Source of the DNA: Earliella scabrosa
Taxonomy: Eukaryota > Basidiomycota > Agaricomycetes > Polyporales > Polyporaceae
Assembly (NCBI GenBank): GCA_022605405.1
Contig: JABYQQ010000011.1
Span: 1,116,001 to 1,180,000 of the forward strand
Reading direction: 5' to 3'
DNA length: 64,000 bases
The position numbers and the translations under genes were made by a program. Position 1 is the stretch's first letter; each line of letters opens with the position of its first letter. The notes under the pieces were generated by a model. It was given only the letters and a program-made list of their open reading frames with translations, was not told the origin of the DNA and made no database searches. This document shows, piece by piece, positions 1-10,815 of the stretch.

Positions 1-111
1 ACTGGATTGGACAGCCGCCACAGAAGGCTGTGGAAGGGCCTGCGTGGTCTGGGTGACAACAAGGAGCACGAAGAGAGCGGAAGCGAAGCGAGCGATGGCC
101 GTGAACTGCAT
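1..111 (-). CDS. N-terminus of a secreted protein (cut by window edge)
   Basis: An ATG at 109-111 on the minus strand opens a reading frame that stays open to base 1 (37 codons). It starts MQFTAIARF, followed by a hydrophobic stretch (SALFVLLVV) and a probable signal-peptidase site near TQA-LP. This is a classical secretory signal peptide of about 26 residues. The mature part visible is only about 11 residues, rich in Ser, Ala and Val, so the family cannot be named. A small secreted protein or a hydrolase are both possible. The bases upstream (112-240) look like a normal promoter or 5' UTR. Confidence 0.6.
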   Translation of the reverse strand, partial: MQFTAIARFASALFVLLVVTQTTQALPQPSVAAVQSS

Positions 112-720
112 GGCTAAAGAGGCGATGTGTCGGTGTAGACAAACGTGCAAGAGTAGGTGAGGTAGGCTCTGGCTGGTCTGAATATCGCGCTGAGCTCATA
201 TACCAGGCTGCCCGGCGCTGCGCTCACCCGGCGGTCCCACATGGACACACATCGCCTCTCGACTCTTCGCGCAACCGCAAGAAGACTTTCCCGAGCCTTC
301 GCTCGTCACCTGGCGATGAGATCACCTGAAGCATAGGTCGCCAACTTTCGGGTGCGTCTCTCTACAAAATTGTGGGCAGTCACTTCATCTCAAACGTGAC
401 GAACCTGATCACAGTGATGGAAGCGCCGCGTCGTATCGTCTCCGGACGCCTCATTCGCGCCGTTGCTGTGCGGAGTAGAGACATCCGGTGACATTGGAGT
501 GGCAGATGCATACACATCTAACTATACCCTCCTTCCCGCCGACGTATGTCATCTTCCATACGCTCCGGGCCCGTGCGCGCTTATCCTTTCCGAGAGGCGC
601 CTGCGTGTTTTCCTGTGCTTGCTGGCAGCTGGTGATGATGAAGCCACGCCGATTTCTGCAGAGATCAACGTGAGTCAGACATATGCCTTGCAGAGCGCGC
701 TCATTCATATCCTAGTGAAG
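112..720. other. Intergenic, no supported gene
   Basis: This stretch holds the promoter side of the secreted-protein gene on the left and the 3' flank of the broken GNAT copy on the right. The open frames here overlap each other on both strands, have no family motif and no convincing splice structure. I see no RNA gene or repeat. Confidence 0.5.
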
Positions 721-1616
721 TCACCGCCCAAGTTCTATTTCCTTCGAGAAGAACCGCATCGTCCAGTATAGCCACGGTGAAGGCAGGGTCTTCTCTTCAT
801 GGTGAGCAAATCCCATACTCCGGTACGTCGGGGCCTGAATAGCGTTGTGGATAAACCTCAGGCCGAAAACAAGAATCCACTTGCATTTCGAATGTCCGTC
901 GTGGTTAGGGCGACGGTGACACCAGCCTTCGCTGCATAGTTTGTCGGCATGAAGACCACCACCTCGCTTCCTTGGGCATCAGGGATTGGTTCATACCTCA
1001 TTGAAGGCGAGCTGGAATATTGCTTTCGCGACGCCTTTGCCTTGCCAGTCTTACCGCACCATTGCGAGGTTGAACCAGTAAGTGTTGCGTTCCGCTTCCT
1101 TGATCCCGAGCCTCTCATCGTTTGCCTTGGGAACCTCCTTCCCCTGCAGCGTGGAATTCCTTGTCAGGCATACGCTGGCGGAGACGCCACCTCGACTCAC
1201 CGCCTCTGCATAATCTACCTGTCCCCCGGGCGACAACATCTCTATCAACTCGTCGACCTTCCCCACTCTCCGTTCCCTCGCTACACGAAGCATCACGGGT
1301 CGCCTACAACAGTGAGTGATATATATCTGGATTGGCGACAGATGAAGCCGCCCACGTCCCGCCCATAAGGAAGCGCGACCAGCGTGAAGCCGACGAGCGC
1401 GCCGGTTGCATCTCGTGCTGTGTACAGGTGTTCGGCGCCACGGCAAAGGGCGAGTGACCTGATGATGACACGCCCGAAGGCCGGGATGAGCGAGAGGTCG
1501 CCACCTGTCAACGCGACTGCTGATGGATGGTGGATTATACTCATACCCTTGTAAGACAGGGCGTTGCACTCGCTGAGACTCAGAGTGCGCTGTTGACTCC
1601 ACAATTGGATGCACAA
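721..1616 (-). pseudogene. Broken GNAT-family N-acetyltransferase copy
   Basis: Read leftward this region parallels the intact GNAT gene at 29271-30309. It has PSAVALTGGDLSLIP and ARDATGALVGFTL around 1400-1540, then ERNTYWFNLAMVR next to the acetyl-CoA loop, DWQGKGVAKAIFQ, AGVTVALTTTDIRN near 900, and a C-terminal block with YRSMGF and LPSPW ending at a TGA at 721-723. Two defects are visible. An in-frame TAA at 1051-1053 falls exactly where the intact paralogue has Ala in the MVRADYQG motif. The N-terminal exons that encode KYVEKPTEDI in the paralogue have no counterpart between 1616 and the neighbouring F-box gene. The copy therefore looks 5'-truncated and carries a nonsense codon. A short intron using the GTAAGA at the stop cannot be fully excluded, but it would delete conserved sequence. 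Confidence 0.65.
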
Positions 1617-1679
1617 TTGTAATACTGTAGTACGTGTACGAGATGGCGAGGATGGCTTGTATACACAGCGTCCCAGAGC

Positions 1680-3344
1680 CTATCGAATGATCACAAGGTC
1701 TGCTACACTTCCCAGTTCCCGCATGAACGGGTGTACTATCCTCCGCGTCAGATCAGCTTGCTCGTGCAGATCGGCGATGGTAACCCGCGATCCCTGGTCC
1801 GCAGATGAGCCAGAGTAGAATACCAGTCTTCCCACCCGCCTCCCGCCTCCCTTCAGCACTTCGACTAGCTCCTTCAGCTCCCGCACTGTCTGCGTGTAGC
1901 CGTCATCTCCGCTTCGGATCGACAGAACCCAGATGAGGGTCAACATGCTCGATAATGTCAACGCCGCAGGAGGGCTGTTGTGTGGATCTTCCAGAAAGCA
2001 TCGCACCAGTTCGCGTCCGATGTTGCCGTTGTCTGACGCGGTCTCAAGGATCTCCAATCTGACGAGAGATGGAAGACATTGGACGATACGGGTCCAACAG
2101 GGAACCTGTTCCTGATACTCGCACAGGACGTTGAACGTGAGGGTGGAGATGTCCATGGCATGAAATGTGTCATGGTCTTCGACCCCTTCTATTTTGTACA
2201 CTTCGGGCAAGGTAGCTTCGAAGCGTAGACGTTCGTTGGCATAACATCGCACAGCGGTCTTCCGTGAATTGCGTAACGGGTGCTGAACACACAGCTGATC
2301 CACTGGAGGTGTGCTGTGAGATTGTATAAAAGAGAGAGGGAGAATATCGCGTATGGGAGGGGTGTCTGAGGTGCATACGTTGATCTGGACAACTGTCGTT
2401 GGTGGCAGTGTGAAGCATGCGAGAAGTGGCCCAAACCGAGTCGTGGGGGGGAGGTCCACCGTCAGCATGCGTAGATGTGGCAGGCTTATGCCTCTCATCT
2501 CCCCTCCCGCCAAGTGTGTGTCTAGCAGGTTAAGGACTTGCAATGACGAGCACTTCTTCAGAGCGGCAGAGAGGTGAGAAAGGCGATTGACGTCATCCAT
2601 TGGGCCGGAGATGGTGAGATGCTCCAGAGTGCGGACGGTTGAATCAGAAGAAAACAACCGTCCGCGAGTGCGAAGCATGCGGAGAGCAGGAAGAGCGCTA
2701 TCTTCGAGGGAAAGCTTCAATGATTGAGGAGGGTACGCATTCGTAACGGCCAGACTGTGGAGGTTAGGCATTCCGGACGAGAGCGCCCTCTGCAACGCGA
2801 TGGTCTCCTCATCGGTGCAAAGCTCAGTTGTGAGCGAGCACAGCCTGGCGTAGTCGGCACGGAGGGCTTCCCAACAGAGAACGGGCTGAGCCCTTCCCCG
2901 GATGTGGAGATATAGGGGTGATGCGCCTGACCGCCTCAGGACGACGCTCAGTTGATCCTGGTGTGATTCCTCCCAGCGCAGCGGCGCGCACGCCAGCGCA
3001 TTTGCCCAGAACTGCGGTGTGTCCATGAGGATAGCACGCCAATGGTGGCACACTTGCACCATGCGCACGTCACGGGGTTTTGTGAGTGCGTCCACGAAGA
3101 TGGGCATGAGGAGCTCGGGCGGTATACGATGGAGGGAAGGGTGGGTGACGTTGTATAACGAACGGAACGAGGCCCCGTGGAGTTGGAGGGCGCGGATGCG
3201 CTCTAAGAACTCCTCCTTCCTCGAGATGGCCCACGTCGGTATGTATTGCGAGGTAAGCGTGGCCAGGAATTTCTTCTCTTCATCTCGGGCCGGCCTTGAA
3301 ACGACTCGGAAGTCATGCGAGTCGATGTAAGTACTCAGCCGCAT
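1680..3344 (-). CDS. F-box protein with LRR-like C-terminal region
   Basis: A single uninterrupted frame of 554 residues starts at an ATG (3342-3344). An F-box-like motif lies at about residues 71-117, with IPPELLMPIF followed by VCHHWRAILMDTPQFW. The remaining 430 residues are leucine-rich and degenerate (blocks such as ALRMLRTRG and LEHLTISG), as in the large F-box/LRR families of Agaricomycetes. F-box proteins normally recruit substrates to SCF ubiquitin ligases through Skp1, with the C-terminal region choosing the substrate. No substrate can be inferred. The gene lies head-to-tail behind Argonaute, about 400 bases away, and its 3' end is 64 bases from the broken GNAT copy. No intron is needed, so the model is simple. 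Confidence 0.82.
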   Translation of the reverse strand: MRLSTYIDSHDFRVVSRPARDEEKKFLATLTSQYIPTWAISRKEEFLERIRALQLHGASFRSLYNVTHPSLHRIPPELLMPIFVDALTKPRDVRMVQVCHHWRAILMDTPQFWANALACAPLRWEESHQDQLSVVLRRSGASPLYLHIRGRAQPVLCWEALRADYARLCSLTTELCTDEETIALQRALSSGMPNLHSLAVTNAYPPQSLKLSLEDSALPALRMLRTRGRLFSSDSTVRTLEHLTISGPMDDVNRLSHLSAALKKCSSLQVLNLLDTHLAGGEMRGISLPHLRMLTVDLPPTTRFGPLLACFTLPPTTVVQINVCTSDTPPIRDILPLSFIQSHSTPPVDQLCVQHPLRNSRKTAVRCYANERLRFEATLPEVYKIEGVEDHDTFHAMDISTLTFNVLCEYQEQVPCWTRIVQCLPSLVRLEILETASDNGNIGRELVRCFLEDPHNSPPAALTLSSMLTLIWVLSIRSGDDGYTQTVRELKELVEVLKGGGRRVGRLVFYSGSSADQGSRVTIADLHEQADLTRRIVHPFMRELGSVADLVIIR

Positions 3345-3745
3345 GGCGAGACAATGACTACGGATCGAATCTATGGCACCGGTGAGTGTGATGACTCAAA
3401 TCTGAATGTGCGTTGCGTACCTACACGCGGGAAGTGAGGGGGAGAGGAGACAACGCGATGCTAGCGCTAACCTCCTAGCCGGTTGCACTGATTGGCGCTT
3501 GCAGACTCGAACGCTGCAGCCGATCGATCATCGGGCCGCACATAGCGCGAGACATTCGAAGTAGTCACTTACAGTTCTGTTACTGGCGACCTATCGTGTG
3601 GATCCGTGCAGCACTCGCGGTCGATGGTCCTTAGTAGGTATGTGATGTACTTACTACTAGACATAATCAAGAAATGAATACTTCGACGCTACATGACAAC
3701 ATCAACTTTGAACAAACGTAGTCCGAGCCTTGCGAATCATGTCAC
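3345..3745. other. Intergenic between Argonaute 3' end and F-box gene start
   Basis: The left part should be promoter and 5' UTR of the F-box gene, and the right part the 3' UTR of Argonaute. No open frame with a family motif was found and no repeat was noticed. Confidence 0.4.
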
Positions 3746-6700
3746 CTAGAGATAAAACATACTCTCCCTCAAGTCAGGATGGACTCCGTTCCCCCACATC
3801 TGCTTCGCGCTTTGGAACACGCGCTCCTTCTCCGCCTCCTGTTCTTCCTTCGTCCTCTTGCCACCCCCCACCGACGACCGGTCGTCCGCCGTGTTGAGCA
3901 AGAAGTTCAGATAGTTCCGTCCGCGCTCGCACGCAATGTCGGCGTAGTACGCAGGAGGGACGAGGCTGACCGCCTTGGTCGCGCGCCCGTAGAGGTAGCT
4001 CGCCGTGTGTGTGCCCTGCTGGATCGTGTCCGCGCTCAGGCGGTTCTCGTCGTACACGACAGTGTAGTGCGTCGCCTTCACGTGTCCCTGCAGTCCATTG
4101 TGCGCCTATGAAGAAGGAATGCGCGGTCAGCATGTGGGATTCTGCATGAGTGACATGGCAAGTCCAGACCTGGAGGTAGAAGTCGAAGTTGTAGATGTCG
4201 GTAATCCCCTTGTCGACGACAGTTCCCGGGACGGTGTTCCCATTTCGCGACGCGTTCGCAGAGTCCGGCGGCCAGAACCGTGCATGGTGACGCTTACCGC
4301 AGACGACGATCGTGAGAGTCGGCTTGTATGGCGCATTCGGGGAGATCCTCTGGAAGGCTAGGCGTAGTTTCGGCAGCTCGTCTGTGAGCACCTGGTCGTA
4401 CTGACCCTGCAGAGAGATATTGGCGTTGGCCGCGAGAGTGATAGATGGCGGGGAGCGGTTCACGTACCTCCGAGACGCCATCGCGATAGACGATGATACG
4501 ATCTGGCAGCCGCTTGTTCTTCTTCTGGTACAGCTGCAGACGCTCGATCGTCATCTGAGCCAGGGATTCCACCATCTATGATAGTTTGTTCGTGAGCATG
4601 TGCGCTGCGATACGAAGCCGGCCGCCAGAGTGACGAACGTACTTCCTTGCTCTCCTTGTTCCAATCCGCCTTCTGCAACATCAAGCTTGCCGGGAACTGC
4701 GCAAAGTGGTCGTCGATGCTCGCAACCACAGCCGCAATGCTCGGCGTGCCGGGTTTGCTCGACGGACCCGGATGCGTGACGTCTATGCCCATGATCATCG
4801 TCTTCTTGTCCATCAGCCAGCGCATAGACCCCGTGTCGAGCGCGTGGTTCCTCCCGCCGAGCTTCATATTGACCTTGAGCACGACGTTGGAGAAGTACTG
4901 GTCCTGCTTGTTCGGCCGGCTGTCGCGCGCCTTGTTCAGCAGCATGTGCACGGTGTGCATGCCCATGTCCACGTCCGCGAGCTTCTTGATGCCGGGATAG
5001 ATGTACTTGTCGATGCCGGAGAGGAGAACAAGGATGAAGCTCGGCTTGGCGTTTCGGTTCAGGTTGTTACGGAACGTATCCCGGATCGCGACCAGTGCGC
5101 GGTCACGGTTCTGGTTGTCCTCCCTCGGGTGCGGAAGGTCCACAGACATGATCTTCGGTGGCTTATTCGCGCCCACGACCCCCGCCGCATTGCACTTTGC
5201 GAGGAAGGTCTTCAGAAAGGCCTCCAGCGCGGGATCGTTAGGCCCCCGGAACTCATCACGACGTCCCTCTTGGACGAGGAGGACGGCCCAGCTGGACATG
5301 TTCCCGCCTGTCTGCATCTTCACTTCGAGGATGTTCCAGCCCGCATCGCGCACATTGGGCGGACGACCGGAGTTGTATGCAATGCTCGGGGCCGGGAGGA
5401 CGCGGTCCGGAACGACGGCCATCTCGGGACTGACGGTCAGTCCGAAGGCACCGAGAGCGGCTCCAGCGGCGTTGGGCCGCAAGCCGAGGTCATTGAAGCC
5501 TTGGTTGACAATTGCGTCGCCGTTGAATGCAGGCGGATTGCATGCGACCTTGATCATCTCCGCCGTCTGCTCGGGGCTCAGCTTGCCGCGGAAGGCCTGG
5601 CCAGGAGGAATCTCGCAGATCTCCGCGGGTAGGTAGATGGGTTTGTCTTTGTTGTTGCTCACATTGATGAGCGGGAGGTCATGAGCGTGACGAAGGGTAA
5701 TGCGGTATTCTGCAAGGCTCATGAGACGTACATCGCGGTACAATGTAACGGGAAGCACTCACTGCGCTTGAAGAACTCCTCTACGGTGACCTTACCACCA
5801 AGCTCGGCACAATCGAAGCGCTCTGCTCGAGCGGTCTTGCTAGTCATGATTCGGTGGATCATGTACTTCCGCGTGTATCCAAGATGCTTCGTCGTGACCC
5901 TCAAATTCTCCGCGAAGCTCTGGGGCATACCATCGTTAGACTGTCGGCGGAACGCAAGCATAGCTTCCGCAAGATTGCCCGGGGTGTAGAACGCGGTCAT
6001 GCACGCGTTGATGTTGACCATGAGCTGCTTGTACATCGGCCGGACTGACATGAAGAAGCCGCGAAACGCTTCGACGCCGAGAGACAAGGTGTGGTGTTCC
6101 GAAGACGAGGGAAAGAAGTACTTATTCTGGCCTACCCTCACGCCGCGTCTTGAGGCATACTGCTGGAGAATGAGGTTCAGAGCAGAGATCATGGGCTGGG
6201 TGTCGGTGTCGCGATGCTGAGGGTTGCCGGACATGAACCTGGACAACGCGCGTTAGCACTCATTATGACGAATATTAGCGATAGCCGAACACGCACTTCA
6301 CCAGCGTAGATGTGTTCAACTCCTTGATGAACTTGATCTCAACGGTGAAGTTGAGCGCCTTTGGATCGTCTGCCTGGTCCTCCTCAAGATAACGAACCGG
6401 GATCTCCAGTGGTTGAGGCAACTGCTGCGCGGAAACCATCCTCTGGCTGCGATCGTGGGCAACATGCCGCACATAGGGAGCAAACTGCGGGCTCTGCTCG
6501 ACAATCTCCATGATACGAGCCCTCCGGTCTGTCCTCGCCTGCCCCTTGGGCGAGATGGCGATCTCATACTCATGATAGGTAGCATTTGGAGGCATTGTGA
6601 CGGCGAAGAAGTTGGTCCGGACGACGCCAGCCCTTCCAAGCTGGCCCCATCCGGGGCGGAGGGGCATTTCAGGCTTCGTTACCTTAAGACCCTTGAACGA

Positions 6701-7039
6701 GCTGACGAGTTGGTCTAGCTCATTGATGCGCGGATGCTGCGTCAAGGGTTGGCCTGCGGCGAAGACTTGCGCGGGGCCTGGAGCTCCACCACGAAAGCCT
6801 CCCCCGCCTCGTCCACCGCCACGGCCTCCTTGTCCTCCGTATGGTCCTCCACTGGGAACAGGGGGCCCTCCGCGGGGTCCACCGCGCTGATGGCCGCCGC
6901 CCCCAGTGGTTCCGCTTCTAGTACTGAAACCCGACTCGGTTCCCCCAGCAGAGGGCACAGAGCTTCCCCCACCCCGTGTTGACGGTGCCGAGCCCCGTCC
7001 TCCGCGACCTCTACCGCGACCGCCGCGTTGCTGACTCAT
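3746..7039 (-). CDS. Argonaute protein (RNA silencing effector)
   Basis: Six exons (7039-6297, 6238-5763, 5709-4643, 4575-4468, 4406-4170, 4105-3746) join in frame to about 996 residues. The N-terminus is very rich in RGG/RG repeats (residues 5-100), starting MSQQRGGRGRGRGG. Next come ArgoN/L1 segments (NPQHRDTDTQPMISALN), a PAZ region (FFKR joined to KYRITLRHAHDLPLINVS, about residues 320-450) and a PIWI domain from about 610 to the end (SFILVLLSGIDKYIYPGIKK). Catalytic residues of the RNase-H fold are visible: Asp of GIDVTHPG (about D716), Asp of VYRDGVSEGQ (about D794) and His of KATHYTVVYDEN (about H890). A Glu of KESKEMVESL may serve as the glutamate finger. Argonautes bind small RNAs and silence transcripts, which in fungi includes defence against transposons. 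The start is the first ATG before the RG block. An upstream in-frame extension lacks an ATG near it. Confidence 0.95.
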
Positions 7040-7888
7040 TCTTGCGCGAGACTGTGTGATGGATGTAAGCGATGGAGTGCAACTAGATTGGAATGAGACC
7101 GGGGGAAAGTTGAGGAGGAAGGAGAGGTGTGGAGGAGTATGGCGGCAAGCTCGCATTATATCCTAGCTCTGCGAGTCCGCAGTCAGCTTGAACCACACCG
7201 CAGACTGCGTGATTATAGAGACTGCGTGCTGCAGCAGTGCAGCAGCCATCCCGCTGCGCCATGACGTCCGCCGACAATGTGTTGTACTGACGATGATCAG
7301 AACGATAAACTCACCGGATGTCCAACACCTGTCCCAGGCTAGCCAGACGGGAGGAGATCGCGAGCTGGTCCAAAGGGCAAAAATGAGACGGGCAATGGTC
7401 AGGTAATGGTCAAGTCGGATGATACCTGACGTAGCACGGGGCCATGTAGCTGCGGTAAGGACGCTTGAGGATGACCGGTGACCCCCGATCACCCCCAAGT
7501 TGGTGCCTCAACCTCTATACTACTGGGTTGAGCTAGCTTTAGGAAGACCATGGACGAGCCTCATGCGCATACTACTACCACTGACAGTATCATGAAGAAC
7601 AAGACGAGACACATCACCATCATCTGCCGAAGTCCAGAGGACGAGCTTCGGTCGGCGCTGCAATATGCTGGGCGGCCATCAAGCGGACATTGACGGATGG
7701 TGAAAGTATGGGGAGTCATTTCGATCGGAGTTGAGGACGCCGCTGAACTTAACACGGCAGCAAGCGCTGGAGCAAGGTTCCTCCTGCTCTAGTAAGTACT
7801 ATCTGACACTACCAAGTACTCTCCTCCGTCCCAATCTAGTGGTTGCCTGTGGAGGGCTCCAAGTCAGCACAATACAAATCTATCAAGG
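7040..7888. other. Intergenic between Argonaute and a UstYa-like gene
   Basis: These bases separate divergently transcribed genes and should hold both promoters. Open frames here are short and carry no motif. Nothing else was recognised. Confidence 0.4.
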
Positions 7889-8670
7889 ATGCTCACGGCA
7901 TCGCCTCCGAGTCAATCAAATGTTCCCATACCCTGGACTGCTACGACGAGTCGGGGCTCCTGTCCACATACCACTACGCCGACGGCCTACACGATGCTGC
8001 ATTCGCAAACTTCACTTTCTCTTACGCTGTTTGTTATCTTGGGCGTTGCCAACATACTCATAGACCTCGTATTCTTCCGAGCGACGAAACAATTCGCAGC
8101 ACGACGAGATCCGCCTATGGCACACTACAGTACGTCGCTCGCCTAATATTCATAGCTACTACACATCTTCATTTATCTCTAGCTTTTGTCGCAGACGATT
8201 ATCCCGCGTATCTACATCTTTCACCTACCCGTAGCTCTGTCGCGTTCTCGTTCGAGGACAGCGTGCGCTTCGGACTCACACAGCCCGAGACGCAGCTCGA
8301 GTGGGCGTATACAGGTGCCGTCGGCGACAGCAACATCCGCCTCGGCCCCAACCATCGGTTCTTCAACACTGGGTTCTCCTACCAGCTCCACTGCGCGCGG
8401 TACCTCGTCGGTGCCTTTCAGCAGGAACCTCCGATCACTCGGGGAGACCGCGCACACGTGTCGCGCTGCCTGAACGTCATCCGTCAGTTCGTTTTGTGCT
8501 CTGCAGACACCGCTCTCGAGCCCGCGAACGCGATGTCGAGGAACCTCACCGCCGTCCGATACGGTGGAGATCGCACATGTCGGAGTTGGCCGGCGCTGTA
8601 TGAGGCGATGGAGGAGAATTGGCAGGAGTGGCGGGCGTTCCAGGCTGACCAACAAAGCATGGGCATGTAG
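7889..8670 (+). CDS. UstYa-like (DUF3328) membrane-anchored oxidase, copy 1
   Basis: Two exons (7889-8129 and 8183-8670, intron GTACGT...TCTAG) encode about 242 residues. A transmembrane helix lies near residues 45-63 (LTLFVILGVANILIDLVF). The catalytic half starts FVADDYPAYL and has the two family motifs, GFSYQLHCARYL and HVSRCLNVIRQFVLC, then SADTALEP. UstYa proteins oxidise or cyclise peptides and other natural products in fungal secondary metabolism, usually through two HXXHC motifs. Here the first motif reads YQLHC and the second HVSRC, so each has lost one His. This copy may be a diverged or non-canonical member. The start could also be the Met at residue 36, just before the membrane helix. 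Its neighbours are Argonaute on the left (divergent) and a membrane-protein gene on the right (convergent). Confidence 0.8.
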
Positions 8671-9546
8671 AGAACAATGTTCCACGCGGGTTTGCGCCCT
8701 GTATAGGCTGAATATATTGGATTCCTCGCAGGCAGCTGCGCATCGCTCGACAGCGAGGAACGGCGTACGATGACGTCTCATCCCCTCTCCACGGCCCAAG
8801 TGTCTACCATGCCATGCGAAGTATGGAAGACAATACGGGAGCGACTCCTTGCATCAAGGCAGTTGCGTTTGAAATGTTACGTGCCGCACCGCCAGATATC
8901 GGAGTGCCGACTGCGCCAGGTGCCAGCGGGGATGAGAAGTCGTCGGGACCGGGAATTTGACAGGTGCATGTGCACTCGGTGTGGCAATAGCTTCCGGGCG
9001 GGCGTCCAGGTGGAGGGATAGCGAGCGCTCACAGCAACGTCCATTGTCCGTGGGCTCCAATAATTCCTATATTAGAAGCAAAAAATACAGCTCACCATTG
9101 TCGTGAGACGCGATCTTGCTTGACGAGGTGGCTTTGTCTCGTCCTCAGCAGTGGTAGCACGACCTCCGATTCGGAGTAGCCGGGAATGTGCCTCGATAAG
9201 GTTTGAGGTGTGGTTGAATGCCGGTCCTCGGTCGGTACGCACTGACAGGGAGGCCGCAAGAACGTGTCGCCCACTCATACTTCAGAGTACGAACGATTTG
9301 CAGTCTGACCATTCAATAATGTTTATTGACGCGAGAACTCGGGAACATCTGGATGGACTGCATCTCACCGTGAGACCTAGTACGCAGCAGCATACGCGTG
9401 CAACACAATCTGGAACACATTACATTCAGCAATCGTACAGCCACCCAGAAACATCGCCGAGGGTGAAGCATAGCCTGTGCGAACGAACCACCAATGTTAT
9501 ACCGGATAGAAGTACTGCAACCCGATTATGCCTCTATCCTCAGCCA
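8671..9546. other. Intergenic, convergent gene ends
   Basis: This stretch lies between the 3' ends of the UstYa-like gene and the membrane-protein gene. Overlapping short frames exist on both strands, but none shows a motif or splice structure. No repeat was recognised. Confidence 0.4.
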
Positions 9547-10815
9547 TCAAACCTTCTCTATCGCGGACTGTGGATAGGCCGGCCCAGTCTTGCACTGCGA
9601 GATCTCGCTCTCGACCCCGATGATGCTGAAGCCTGTGGACAGATCACCGGCTATGTTCGAAAGAGCGCTCGTCATGATGTTCTCCGAAGTCTTGATCGAC
9701 CACGCCCGCCCGCTGACGACCCGCAGAATGATCATCTGCGGAGAGATGCACTGAGGAGAAACGGGTCGTCAGCTCGAACCCTGCGTCCACACCGAAACTC
9801 CGGAGCGCGCGGACGCAGCGCAGAGGCACCTCGGACACGAACTGGCGCCGCCGTGCCCCGAAGAGTACAAGTCCCGGGTCCGGGCGGAGAACTCACCGTG
9901 AACATGACATAGATCGATAGGAAGAATATTGATATTTCGCTGTCGAGCGCGAACGTCACGAGGTAGACCACGCCAAAGAGCGTGCAGGGTAGCGCAGACT
10001 CGACCACGACCGCAACCGCGCCCGTGTAGCAGCGTGCCAGGGGCGCGGCCGCCGTCTCGTACCGCCGCGCGATGTAGACGATGCGGGCGCAGATGAGCGC
10101 AGTCACGATGACCTGGTTGCTGATGATCGAAGTGGTGTACGCTATTCCGAGCTGCTTCGCCAGGCCCGCGAAGTAGTTGGCGTGGGGACGGCCGGACTCG
10201 ATGAGCTGCGCGATGCCTACGGCTGAGGGGAAACGCATGTCAGCGAGGAGACACTCAACGAGTCCGTCGCGAGCGCGACTCACAAAAGTTGGCGAGGTAG
10301 AGGAGACTGGGGAAGAGGATGACCCGGGTATCGGCCCATATGACATAACAGCGGTAGACCTTGGGCAGATCGGTCACAGGCTGGCAAGAGCGAACGGGAG
10401 TGACGACGTACCAGAAGCGCATCGCTGAAGAGGTTGAGTACAATAGATGCAGCCGTCCCGAACGTCTGATACCAGACAGAGGCGTATGCTTTGAGATATT
10501 CTTCCGGCCCTCCATCGTAGTCCCGGTTGCTAATCCACATTTCTTCTCCGAATACTGCTTCCGTCGCGACGAACACCGTGTTCAATAATAAAAGCAGGGC
10601 GCTGAAGATTCCGAGTAGGACGTCGGAGTCGCTCCTCCGTACCCTCATTGTCAGAGACCAGATGGTCAGGTAGAACAGCACCAACTCTACCCCTACACGT
10701 AGCAGCAACCTCGTTGAACATCGCGACCAGTGAGAAGTACTCAGCAGTGCTCACCGTAAAGGATAGTGTTGAAGTTGTTCCCTATGTAAAACGCGTGCTG
10801 AAAGACGAGAGACAT
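9547..10815 (-). CDS. Multi-pass membrane protein, Agaricomycete orphan family, copy A
   Basis: Five exons (10815-10755, 10692-10412, 10359-10284, 10222-9897, 9750-9547) join in frame to about 315 residues. The protein starts MSLVFQHAFYIGNNFNTILYG and has about seven hydrophobic segments. Family landmarks are FGEEMWISNRDYDGG, WYQTFGTAASIVLNL, VYRCYVIWADTRVILFPSLL, and a last loop with ISPQMIILRVVSGRAWS. The same layout occurs at 15246-16480 and 30893-32097, with matching exon borders (exon 3 is 76 nt in all three). I know this family only as an uncharacterised polytopic membrane protein expanded in mushroom-forming fungi. A receptor or transporter role would be a guess. In the fourth exon I used the CAG acceptor that yields VGIAQLIES, to match the paralogue. 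Confidence 0.85.

Noticed and set aside
4706..5632. 308-codon plus-strand frame opposite Argonaute
   Set aside because: It is antisense to the Argonaute coding exons and has no motif of its own.
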